From NCBI GenBank assembly GCA_030066655.1, contig JASJBE010000059.1:1-39231 (forward strand): 39,231 nucleotides of DNA, read 5' to 3'. The notes beneath the pieces are model-generated. The model ran no database searches, was not told the DNA's origin, and was given only the letters and a program-made list of their open reading frames with translations. The DNA comes from Woeseiaceae bacterium (GTDB taxonomy: Bacteria > Pseudomonadota > Gammaproteobacteria > Steroidobacterales > Woeseiaceae). A program made the translations under genes and the position numbers. Positions 32,415 through 39,231 of this stretch are shown piece after piece (within the stretch, counting starts at the first letter, position 1; every line of letters starts with the position of its first letter).

Positions 32415-33968
32415 CTATGCGTGGCGAAGAGCGTCGGCGTAGTGCCTGCGAAGCTCTCGCTTGAGTATCTTGCCATTCGGATTACGAGGCAACTCGTCGA
32501 TCAGCACGGTGTCTGCGACTCTCTGTTGCTTACCCACTCTCGCGTTCACCCATCCGGTCAGGCGGTCGGGCGTCTCGGTCGCGCCTTCGGCGGGTACGAC
32601 GACTGCCAGCGGCGTCTCACCCCATTTCTCGTGCGGGATGCCTATGACGGCGACCTCGCTGACGGCGTCGTGCTCGATCATCGCGGCCTCGATATCCGCC
32701 GGGTAGATGTTCTGGCCACCCGAGATAATCAGGTCTTTCTTGCGATCAACGAGGTACAGGAAGCCGTCTTCGTCGAGCTTGCCGATATCCCCGGTACGCA
32801 ACCATCGTTCGCCGGACGGGTGCGTCCACGTCGCTTCTTCGTTGGCCGCGTCATTGGCGTGGTAGCCGGCCATCGTGAAGCCGCACAGGCCGACGATCTC
32901 ACCGACCTGGCCTGCGGGCAGCACATGATCGTTGTCGTCGAGTATCGCGATGCGCTGGCCGGGGCAGGGTTGGCCGACGGACTCGAGTTTTTCAGGCATG
33001 TCCTCGGGCGACAGGATCGTGACCAGGCCCTCGGTGAGTCCGTACAGTTCGATGAAGTCGCCCGGCCAGCGTTCGGCGAGCGTCTTCTTCAGCGCGGGCG
33101 CCAATGGTGATCCGCAGCACATGCAGGCATCGAGACTCGACAGGTCGTACTTCGCAAAATCCGAGTGCTCGAGAATTTTCTGGAATTGCAGTGGCACCAT
33201 GGCCGTGTGAGTGACCCGGTGCTTCTCGATTGTCTCGAGACAGTCCTCCACGGTGAAGCGTCGCGAGATAACGATCGCGCCCTGCGCGAAGAAGGTCGCG
33301 AGTATGCCCACCCACGTGATGTTCGAGAACAAGCCGAGATTGCACAGGTTGCGTGCGCCTGAGTGATAGCGAAGAGACACGGCGAGATCGCTGCCCCAGG
33401 CTGCACGACCTGCGTGATCGTGCACGATGCCCTTGGGCAAGCCCGTCGTACCGGAGCTGTAGATAATGTTGCACTCGTCGTCGGCAGAGATCTCGACGGT
33501 CGGCGTCGCGTCACTGGCCGCGTCGCGCATCGTCGCGTAGTCGGTCCAGCCATCGAAGGGGGAGTCCGGTGCGATCAGCATCGCGTCGATCCGATCGCGA
33601 AGTGCTTCGACCCGGTGCACATGTTCGCCCGATGCGACGATCGCTTTGGCGTTCGAGTTGACCGCCATGCCGGCAACGGCGTCATCGGTAATGGAGACGT
33701 TGAGCGGCACGGCAACGCAGCCGGCCCGGATGACACCGAACATGGCCTCGGCCATCTCGTAGCTGTTCTTCATCAGTATGACGACCCGGTCGCCCTTGCC
33801 GAGCCCGGCATCGGAAAGCGCGTTCGCGAAGCGCGCCGTACCCGCGCCGAAGTCACTCCAGCTGATGATCTGGTCGTCGATGATGACGGCCGGCTTGTCA
33901 CGCAGGTATTCCTGGTTCCACGTCAGGATGTCGGGAATCAGGACAGGTCGGGGTGAGAACCACGACAT
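32415..33968 (-). CDS. Acyl-CoA ligase, first gene of the racemase operon
   Basis: The protein is 517 residues from the ATG at 33968; a GTG two codons upstream is also in frame. ANL motifs are intact: YSSGTTGLPKGIVHDHAG (A3), ELYGLTEGLV (A5), RWLRTGDIGKLDEDGF (A7), RKKDLIISGGQNIYPADIE (A8) and the A10 Lys in PRNPNGKILKREL. It should form acyl-CoA from a carboxylic acid. It is only distantly similar to the ligase at 20288, so the two probably take different acids. The gene begins 16 bp downstream of two TetR operators and heads the depolymerase, hydrolase and racemase operon, with 14 bp to the next gene. Confidence 0.93.
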   Translation of the reverse strand: MSWFSPRPVLIPDILTWNQEYLRDKPAVIIDDQIISWSDFGAGTARFANALSDAGLGKGDRVVILMKNSYEMAEAMFGVIRAGCVAVPLNVSITDDAVAGMAVNSNAKAIVASGEHVHRVEALRDRIDAMLIAPDSPFDGWTDYATMRDAASDATPTVEISADDECNIIYSSGTTGLPKGIVHDHAGRAAWGSDLAVSLRYHSGARNLCNLGLFSNITWVGILATFFAQGAIVISRRFTVEDCLETIEKHRVTHTAMVPLQFQKILEHSDFAKYDLSSLDACMCCGSPLAPALKKTLAERWPGDFIELYGLTEGLVTILSPEDMPEKLESVGQPCPGQRIAILDDNDHVLPAGQVGEIVGLCGFTMAGYHANDAANEEATWTHPSGERWLRTGDIGKLDEDGFLYLVDRKKDLIISGGQNIYPADIEAAMIEHDAVSEVAVIGIPHEKWGETPLAVVVPAEGATETPDRLTGWVNARVGKQQRVADTVLIDELPRNPNGKILKRELRRHYADALRHA

Positions 33969-33983
33969 GAGCACATCTCGAAT

Positions 33984-34021
33984 TTCAGCGTTCGCTGAAT
34001 ACTAGTTCAACGACCGTTGAA
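33984..34021. promoter_or_regulatory. Tandem TetR-type operators upstream of the ligase-racemase operon
   Basis: TTCAGCGTTCGCTGAA (33984-33999) and TTCAACGACCGTTGAA (34006-34021), 22 bp start to start. The first has symmetrical compensating changes in both arms (AAC to AGC, GTT to GCT), which keeps the dyad perfect. Confidence 0.9.
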
Positions 34022-34075
34022 ATTCAAAGAATCGGAAGGCTTCAGACGGCATTGCACCGGTCAAACGTTTACGTC

Positions 34076-34121
34076 GTAGGAGCGGCATCTTGCCGCGATC
34101 GCGGCTGGAAACCGCTCCTAC
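34076..34121. repeat. F2 46-bp hairpin repeat, copy 3
   Basis: Same 46-bp unit with core CCGCGATCGCGG and one change in the right arm (AACCGCTCC). F1 sequence starts six bases later. Confidence 0.93.
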
Positions 34122-34224
34122 AGAAGAAAGGGGTCCAGAAGAAAGGGGTCGAACCGATTTTTCCCGATATCGCTTCCAGCCTATCCGTTGGAAAAATCGG
34201 TTCGACCCCTTTTACTCGACCCCT
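34122..34224. repeat. F1 repeat with duplicated outer end
   Basis: CAGAAGAAAGGGGTC occurs twice in tandem (34122-34136, 34137-34151). The second runs into a full left arm (34142-34163) that pairs with 34191-34213. A right-arm fragment CTCGACCCCT follows at 34215-34224 and overlaps the stop codon of the next minus-strand gene. Confidence 0.92.
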
Positions 34225-34513
34225 AATACTTGTGCGACGCTGCCAGTGCAGCGGACCTGTAGAGGAAGCCGTCAGGATGGAAGGGAATCAAAGCGGCGAG
34301 GCGCTGCGCGAATCCCTTCCGAGTATTCTGTCCGGAGACGGGCAATTCTTCGAGCTGACCGTACCGCTTCATCTCAGCCTCTACTCGTTTAGAAAACTGC
34401 CGCGCTGCTTGTGGTCGCCTGGAGATAGCCCGCCACGGCAGGCCTGCGTAGTCAGCGGCGCGCCGGACGCGTTCGATATCCTGCTGACTCAGTTCGTTCG
34501 AAAAGATGCCCAT
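34223..34513 (-). CDS. Small basic hypothetical protein
   Basis: This 96-residue protein is led by GGAG eight bases before ATG. It is basic and helical in character (QQDIERVRRAADYAGLPWRAI, FSKRVEAEMKRYGQLEEL), without signal peptide, membrane segment or Cys. No family is recognised. Its codon usage looks like the neighbouring genes and the reading frame is undisturbed, which supports a real gene. Its last codon lies inside a fragment of the F1 repeat. The 222 bases upstream, up to the TPR gene, hold nothing I can name. Confidence 0.55.
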   Translation of the reverse strand: MGIFSNELSQQDIERVRRAADYAGLPWRAISRRPQAARQFSKRVEAEMKRYGQLEELPVSGQNTRKGFAQRLAALIPFHPDGFLYRSAALAASHKY

Positions 34514-34735
34514 CTCTCTGACTCCAGGTGCGTGTTGGTTAGCGTGGGTTCATCATCGTTCGAAGGGGCACTTTCGCTCTTGGCGCATCGCGACAAATCT
34601 TGTGCACACCGCGCCTACCTCGGATCGAAGCGCTGACAACAACGAAAATCAGGGCCAGACCACCGTATTGCGGGCGAGAAGCAACGCCGCCTTCGGCTAT
34701 ACTGCGACGCTGGTCACCGAGGGAAGCGTGCCCTG

Positions 34736-37087
34736 ATGGCGAAATCTGAATCACTGTTCCAGAACCTGATGCATCGACGCGTGCCGCAGATCACCGGCAT
34801 GTACATCGCCGCCATGTGGCTGGTCATCGAGCTCGGTGACTGGGTCACGGAGCGGTTCGGCCTGGCCGGCAACCTGACCTCGTATGTGTTCATCGCCATG
34901 CTCGTCATGCTGCCGGCGGTGCTGCTCGTCGCCTACAACCACGGCGCGCCCGGTCGGGATCGCTGGACCAGGCTCGAAAAGGTATTCGTGCCGATCAACG
35001 TGGCTCTCGCGGCTGTCGTCCTGTGGTCCGCGACACCTCGGATCAATGCCGAGGCAGCGACCGAGACGATGATGATCGAAAACGAAATGGGCGAGATGCA
35101 GGAGTTCGAGGTCGCTCGCCGTGGCTACCATCGTGAGATCATCGCCTTCTTCTGGCAGAACGATACGGGCAACCCGGAGCTCGACTGGCTGTCCTACGGT
35201 CTGCCGATTCTGCTCGAATACGACATCAACCGCGTATCCCCGGTTGTTACGGCTGACACACCGCTGGATACGCTGGCGCTCAAGGACCGACTGCGCGAGC
35301 AGGGCTACGACCGACTCACCGGCGTGCCGAGCGGCCTCGCTGTCGAGCTAAGCGGCCAGCGGCAGAGCGATGCACTCGTTGTCGGTAGCTTCGGCGAAGA
35401 CGGCAACGCCAAAGTCATCTCTGTTCGAGTTCTCGACGCGAGTAGTGGAGAAGAACTCCAGACGTTTACAGCCACTGCCAACGACTGGATGACCGCCGTC
35501 GATGCGGTGACGACCGCCGTGCTCGGTACCTGGGAAATCACGCCGGCGGAAAATCGCAGCGACGACCCCGTCAGCGAACATTTCTCGAACTCCTTGGAGG
35601 CGGTGCGGCACTTTGTCCTCGCCCAGGTGGCCATCCAGCTCGATGGCAACTACCCGCTCGGCGTTTCGGAATTCCAGTCAGCACTGGAGATCGACCCCAT
35701 GTTCGCGGAAGCGCTGGGCGACCTATCCGTACGGCAATACCTGAGTGGCGATCTCGCGGCTGCAAGAGACCGCGCGTCGCAGGCATTGCGCAATAGCTAT
35801 AGACTGTCGACGAGAAGCGAGTTTGTGCTAAAGGCCAACCGCTACATTTTCGATGGTGACTACGATCGGGGTCAGCGCGTTCTCGACATCTGGACCGAGG
35901 TGGAGCCGAATAGCACGAGGGCCCTGCAGGTCATCGCGCAATTCTCGCGGATGCGCGGCACATCGGAGTCACTCGACAAGGCGCAGGCAGCCTACAACCG
36001 CTTGCTGGAACTCAGGCCGAACGATTACTCGATCTATCGGCAGAAGGCGGACATCGAACTGCAGATTGGTAATTACGAGGAAGCGATCGCGCACTTGTCG
36101 CGCTACCTCGAGTTCGTTCCCGATAGCGGAGCCGGCTACACGCAGCTTGCTGGCCTGTACCTGGCGCAGGGTGAACTTGATGCGTCGCAGGCGGCGCTGG
36201 AGGACGCCGCGATCTTGCTGAACGATCCGCTGCAGGCGGAACTCGGGCTGGCGCGGCTCGACGCGCGACGCGGCATGTTCCAGCAAGCGACAGATCGTCT
36301 TGAGCGCTTGCAGGCCAACGCATCGCTCCCGCCGCAGCAAATGCAGGTCATGCTTGTCACCGTCGAAATCATCCTCGCGCAAGGTCGAATCGGCGAGGCC
36401 ATGGCGCTCACCGCCGACGCAAATGAGCTCGCTAAGACCATTCTGCCGCCCGCCAACCGCGTATTCTCGATAGAAGCCCAGACGGCCGGCATGCTGTCGC
36501 TCCTGGGCCGTTCTGACGAAGCCATTGAAGTGCTCGACGGCATCGCGGCAAATCTGCAGCCTCCGATGTCGCTGTATCTCAACTCGATCTACACGACGGT
36601 CCACGGGCGCGCGGACAACCGCGACGAGTTTCGTCGCTTCGCACAAGCCTCGCAGGATGCAAGAAATCAGCTGCCGGAGCTTTTCCAGGGCGTCATCGCG
36701 CTGGAGAGGGCGCAGCTGGATATCTGGGACGAGAACTTCGAGGCAGCGGTTGAAAACATCGATGCCGCGAACGCGATACTCAGTCAGTCGGTGCTGCAGG
36801 TCTTGCTCTCAAGCCTGTCAGTGTCCGAGCTGTATGTGGACCTTGCACGCCTCTACCTCGAGGCAGGCGCGGTCGACAAGGCGAAGGAACAACTCGAGTC
36901 CGTCCTGCGCGTGTATCCCAGCTTTCCGTACGGGAAACTAGTCCTGGCGCAGGCGCTGATCGCGTCCGGCGATGTCGACGATGCGAGACTGATCCTGGAG
37001 GAGGTCACCAACGTCTGGTCCGTTGCCGACGACGATTTCCACTACCTGCGGCAGGCCAGAGAGGTGCTGGCATCGTTGGAGGGTTGA
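34736..37087 (+). CDS. Membrane-anchored TolB-like/TPR protein
   Basis: This 783-residue protein has three hydrophobic segments near the N-terminus (about 22-42, 46-69 and 82-100). A mixed domain follows, starting at ENDTGNPELDWLSYGLPILL-like sequence (about 140-160; here FFWQNDTGNPELDWLSYGLP). It resembles the TolB-N-like module that follows the catalytic part of some TPR adenylate cyclases. From about 280 to the end there are many helical pairs of TPR type (for example YNRLLELRPNDYSIYRQKAD and YEEAIAHLSRYLEFVPDSGA). No cyclase or kinase domain is present. It is likely a scaffold at the inner membrane. It stands alone with short spacing to the next gene, which begins 56 bp downstream. Confidence 0.8.
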   Translation: MAKSESLFQNLMHRRVPQITGMYIAAMWLVIELGDWVTERFGLAGNLTSYVFIAMLVMLPAVLLVAYNHGAPGRDRWTRLEKVFVPINVALAAVVLWSATPRINAEAATETMMIENEMGEMQEFEVARRGYHREIIAFFWQNDTGNPELDWLSYGLPILLEYDINRVSPVVTADTPLDTLALKDRLREQGYDRLTGVPSGLAVELSGQRQSDALVVGSFGEDGNAKVISVRVLDASSGEELQTFTATANDWMTAVDAVTTAVLGTWEITPAENRSDDPVSEHFSNSLEAVRHFVLAQVAIQLDGNYPLGVSEFQSALEIDPMFAEALGDLSVRQYLSGDLAAARDRASQALRNSYRLSTRSEFVLKANRYIFDGDYDRGQRVLDIWTEVEPNSTRALQVIAQFSRMRGTSESLDKAQAAYNRLLELRPNDYSIYRQKADIELQIGNYEEAIAHLSRYLEFVPDSGAGYTQLAGLYLAQGELDASQAALEDAAILLNDPLQAELGLARLDARRGMFQQATDRLERLQANASLPPQQMQVMLVTVEIILAQGRIGEAMALTADANELAKTILPPANRVFSIEAQTAGMLSLLGRSDEAIEVLDGIAANLQPPMSLYLNSIYTTVHGRADNRDEFRRFAQASQDARNQLPELFQGVIALERAQLDIWDENFEAAVENIDAANAILSQSVLQVLLSSLSVSELYVDLARLYLEAGAVDKAKEQLESVLRVYPSFPYGKLVLAQALIASGDVDDARLILEEVTNVWSVADDDFHYLRQAREVLASLEG

Positions 37088-37143
37088 TGGCGATGAAGCT
37101 GACAGGCGACTCGCCCGGGGCATGATGCCCGTTGGAGAAGATG

Positions 37144-37725
37144 ATGGAGGGCTCCAGCATTACCTCGCGGCTCGACTTTCTTCGTAAAGCCGAAAAGCTA
37201 AAGGACACACTCCGAACCGCCTACACGACGAGCGGACGCACCGAGAGCGTCGCCGAGCACACCTGGCGACTGACACTGCTGGCCGTTACCTTCGCCGATG
37301 AGCTCCCCGACATTGATCTGCTGAAGTTGTTGAAGATCTGCATCCTGCATGACCTGGGCGAGGCGATTGACGGCGATATCCCTGCGCCGTTGCAGTGCAC
37401 GACAGCGTCCAAGTCCGAGAAGGAACGCGACGATTTCCTGTCCCTGGTCGAAACACTGCCCGACGACGTCAGGTCCGAGTTCGTGTCGCTCTGGGATGAG
37501 TACGAAGACGGAGCGTCACCCGAGGCGCGCGTCGCCAAGGCGCTGGACAAGCTCGAGACCATCCTGCAACACAACCAGGGTCTCAATCCCCCGGACTTCG
37601 ACTACGAGTTCAACCTCGGGTACGGAAAGACGCACACGAACAAGGTGCCGATCGCGGCAACGATTCGCGACTTGCTCGACGCTGAGACCCGAGCAAGGGC
37701 CGATCAAGCCGAGCGCAAGGACTAG
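37144..37725 (+). CDS. HD-domain protein (YfbR/HDDC2-like nucleotidase)
   Basis: The protein is 193 residues from the ATG at 37144, six bases after GGAG; ATG at 37141 and TTG at 37132 are in frame alternatives. The HD metal motifs are His39 (VAEHTWR), His69-Asp70 (CILHDLGE) and a late Asp in AKALDKLETILQ. This pattern, with EHTWR and LHDLGEAIDGDIP, is that of the YfbR/HDDC2 group of 5'-deoxynucleotidases. It should hydrolyse deoxynucleoside monophosphates in the cytoplasm. It follows the TPR gene closely but shows no functional link to it. Confidence 0.88.
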   Translation: MEGSSITSRLDFLRKAEKLKDTLRTAYTTSGRTESVAEHTWRLTLLAVTFADELPDIDLLKLLKICILHDLGEAIDGDIPAPLQCTTASKSEKERDDFLSLVETLPDDVRSEFVSLWDEYEDGASPEARVAKALDKLETILQHNQGLNPPDFDYEFNLGYGKTHTNKVPIAATIRDLLDAETRARADQAERKD

Positions 37726-37787
37726 CGATTTCTCCTTCTCCACTACGGGGGCCCCCATTCACGGCAGACCTGCTGTGACGCACTCTC

Positions 37788-37833
37788 GTAGGAGCGGCAT
37801 CTCGCCGCGATCGCGGATGGAAGCCGCTCCTAC
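37788..37833. repeat. F2 46-bp hairpin repeat, copy 4
   Basis: Same 46-bp unit with substitutions CTCGCC and GGATGG in the spacers; arms and the CCGCGATCGCGG core are conserved. This is the only F2 copy without an F1 neighbour. Confidence 0.93.
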
Positions 37834-37977
37834 GGGAATCGAACGAATCGTTGCTTGATCTGGCGGGTGGCTGCGGGTCGCCGCAGAAGTCTGTCGTGCT
37901 AATGTCGGCCCACTGTCGTGGCCGACAGGCGCCTCTGGGGAGGATGATCCGCCACACAGAGTAGCGAGGCTAACAGA

Positions 37978-38391
37978 GTGATCGTAAAGAAACTGAGAGA
38001 CAAAAACGGCTGGTCCCAAGAGCAGCTTGCAAGCTTTTCGGGCCTCAATGTTCGGACCGTCCAGCGCGTGGAAAGCGGCCAGAAGGCCAGCCTGGAGACC
38101 CTGAAGTGCCTCGCCTCTGTGTTTGAAGTGGATATAGCAACTCTCACAGAGGAGATAACCGTGATCGACAAGAGTAAAGAGGAATGGCAGCGCCTGCCCT
38201 GGTGGTTCCGCGCGAATATGTTCGGCGTAAATACCCGGAAGCATATTTTCCGAATTGAGATGATCCTGCTGGCCTTCGGATTCGCCCACTGGCTGGTCAG
38301 ACCGGATGTTTTTGCAACACCGGTGATTTTTCTGGCTGCGTACGCCACCGGTTGGCTAATGCGATACGGCGACAAGCATGAGGTCTGGTAG
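37978..38391 (+). CDS. XRE-family HTH protein with membrane tail
   Basis: This 137-residue protein starts at GTG, eight bases after GAGG. An XRE/Cro-type helix-turn-helix occupies the first 60 residues: KLRDKNGWSQEQLASFSGLN, VRTVQRVESGQKASLETLK and LASVFEVDI. The C-terminal half has two hydrophobic segments (MILLAFGFAHWLV and VFATPVIFLAAYATGWLM) joined by a short loop, matching the '2TM domain' found on some XRE proteins. It is likely a membrane-attached DNA-binding regulator. Its target and signal are unknown; the next gene on the same strand starts 57 bp later. Confidence 0.85.
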   Translation: MIVKKLRDKNGWSQEQLASFSGLNVRTVQRVESGQKASLETLKCLASVFEVDIATLTEEITVIDKSKEEWQRLPWWFRANMFGVNTRKHIFRIEMILLAFGFAHWLVRPDVFATPVIFLAAYATGWLMRYGDKHEVW

Positions 38392-38448
38392 CGAAACTCG
38401 TCGCTTGTCGTTAGCCTGACGGACCAATCGGACGATAAGAGACGCACT

Positions 38449-39201
38449 TTGGAACTCAGATTCAGTACCTGGCAGGAAGTCGAGCGCTACCTGGAAACCA
38501 GTAAAACCATCGTTTTGCCGATAGGTTCCACGGAACAGCACGGGCCCAACGGCCTCATCGGCACTGATGCGCTTTGCCCGGAGGCCCTGGCGCTCGAGCT
38601 GGGCAAAGAGACGGGCGCGTTGATCGCGCCGACGATCTCTGTCGGTATGGCGCAGCACCACCTGGGGTTTCCAGGCTCCATCACGCTCAGGCCCTCCACA
38701 CTGATCCAGGTCATCCTTGACATGGTGAATTCACTGGTGCAGCACGGCTTCGAGCGTTTCTACTTCCTGAACGGGCATGGTGGCAACATCGCGACGGTGA
38801 GTGCTGCTTTCTCCGAGATCTACGCGCAGTCCAGCCTGGGCACGCAGGCAGCGGAGCCTCCGAAGGTTCGCTGCCTCCTGAGAAACTGGTGGGAAGCCGA
38901 CGGCGTGATGAAATTGAGCAGGGAGTTGTTCGGCGAAGCGGACGGCAGCCATGCCACCTGCGGGGAAGTCTCACTGACGCAATACGCCTACCCCGAGAGC
39001 ATCAAGTCCGCCGAGATGAACCCGCCGATCGCACCGACCGGACCGATCTATGACGCCGCTGATTATCGCCGCCGTTTTCCAGACGGGCGCATCGGTTCGA
39101 ATCCATCGCTCGCCAACCCGGACGCAGGTAAGGCGCTGTTCGAGATGGCCCTTCGTGGCATCGTTTTGGATTACACGCGGTTCTCCAGCGTGAAATCCTA
39201 G
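38449..39201 (+). CDS. Creatininase-family amidohydrolase
   Basis: This 250-residue protein starts at TTG; no ATG or GTG precedes the first conserved strand in frame. The metal-binding set of the creatininase family is visible: Glu29 and His31 (GSTEQHGPNG), Asp40 (IGTDAL), His110 (FLNGHGGN) and Glu173 (TCGEVSLT). Length fits the family, whose members hydrolyse cyclic amides such as creatinine, 3-dehydro-scyllo-inosose-type rings or formamidopyrimidines and often act in cofactor (mycofactocin, riboflavin) pathways. The single-domain, cytoplasmic form here gives no further clue. No transport or dehydrogenase partner lies within the window; the following 30 bases to the window end show no gene. 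Confidence 0.9.
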   Translation: MELRFSTWQEVERYLETSKTIVLPIGSTEQHGPNGLIGTDALCPEALALELGKETGALIAPTISVGMAQHHLGFPGSITLRPSTLIQVILDMVNSLVQHGFERFYFLNGHGGNIATVSAAFSEIYAQSSLGTQAAEPPKVRCLLRNWWEADGVMKLSRELFGEADGSHATCGEVSLTQYAYPESIKSAEMNPPIAPTGPIYDAADYRRRFPDGRIGSNPSLANPDAGKALFEMALRGIVLDYTRFSSVKS

Positions 39202-39231
39202 ATCGTCTTTTGCAGACGCCAGTCTGCTGCA

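Noticed and set aside
34052-34636. A 194-residue plus-strand frame over the repeats at 34.1 kb
   Set aside because: Its first third is translated F2 and F1 repeat sequence and the rest is antisense to a better-supported minus-strand gene.

Overview
The window reads as chromosomal DNA from a GC-rich, Gram-negative bacterium. Two TonB-dependent receptors, several lipoproteins with clear lipoboxes, and a MacA/MacB-type pair all imply an outer membrane. A marine gammaproteobacterium of the Woeseiales type is my guess from gene style and from the abundant RAYT-linked palindromic repeats, but nothing here fixes the taxonomy (inference, low confidence). No rRNA, tRNA, CRISPR array or prophage was recognised.

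Layout. Positions 1-16 kb hold mixed accessory and housekeeping genes: the end of a MacB-like permease and its adaptor, a cold-shock/DUF1294 protein, a patatin, a lipoprotein alpha/beta hydrolase, an NDUFA9-like SDR, an S41 protease lipoprotein with a small lipoprotein, a RAYT (REP-associated tyrosine transposase), two small secreted proteins, a TonB-dependent receptor, an AlbA_2-domain protein and an orphan ferritin-like diiron protein. Many of the junctions between them carry palindromic repeats.

Positions 16-34 kb look like one functional locus. A second TonB receptor and a TetR regulator sit beside a translationally coupled operon of a ketosynthase-III-like enzyme, an acyl-CoA ligase and an alpha/beta hydrolase. 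A MetX-like alpha/beta protein and a sodium:solute symporter with a small partner follow. Then come a PhaC-like operon (Ser-type paralog, PhaE/phasin-like small protein, Cys-type paralog with a lysine-rich tail) and a convergent operon (acyl-CoA ligase, PHB-depolymerase-like lipoprotein, alpha/beta hydrolase, alpha-methylacyl-CoA racemase). Seven copies of a 16-bp palindrome, consensus TTCAACGNNCGTTGAA, lie in exactly four promoter regions of this block. They imply one TetR-controlled regulon for import and acyl-CoA or polyester metabolism of an unidentified substrate. This is the best candidate for an undescribed system.

Positions 34-39 kb hold a small hypothetical protein, a membrane TPR protein, an HD-domain nucleotidase-like protein, an XRE regulator with a membrane tail and a creatininase-family amidohydrolase.

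Three repeat families overlay the window. F1 (arms GGGGTCGAACCGA / TCGGTTCGACCCC) occurs at about eleven loci, often right at stop codons, and surrounds the RAYT gene. F2 is a 46-bp hairpin starting GTAGGAGCGGC, with four copies, three of them within 30 bp of an F1 copy. F3 (arms TGGGGACATTCTGCTTTT) brackets the MetX-like gene. A separate nested palindrome of about 290 bp fills 26138-26424.
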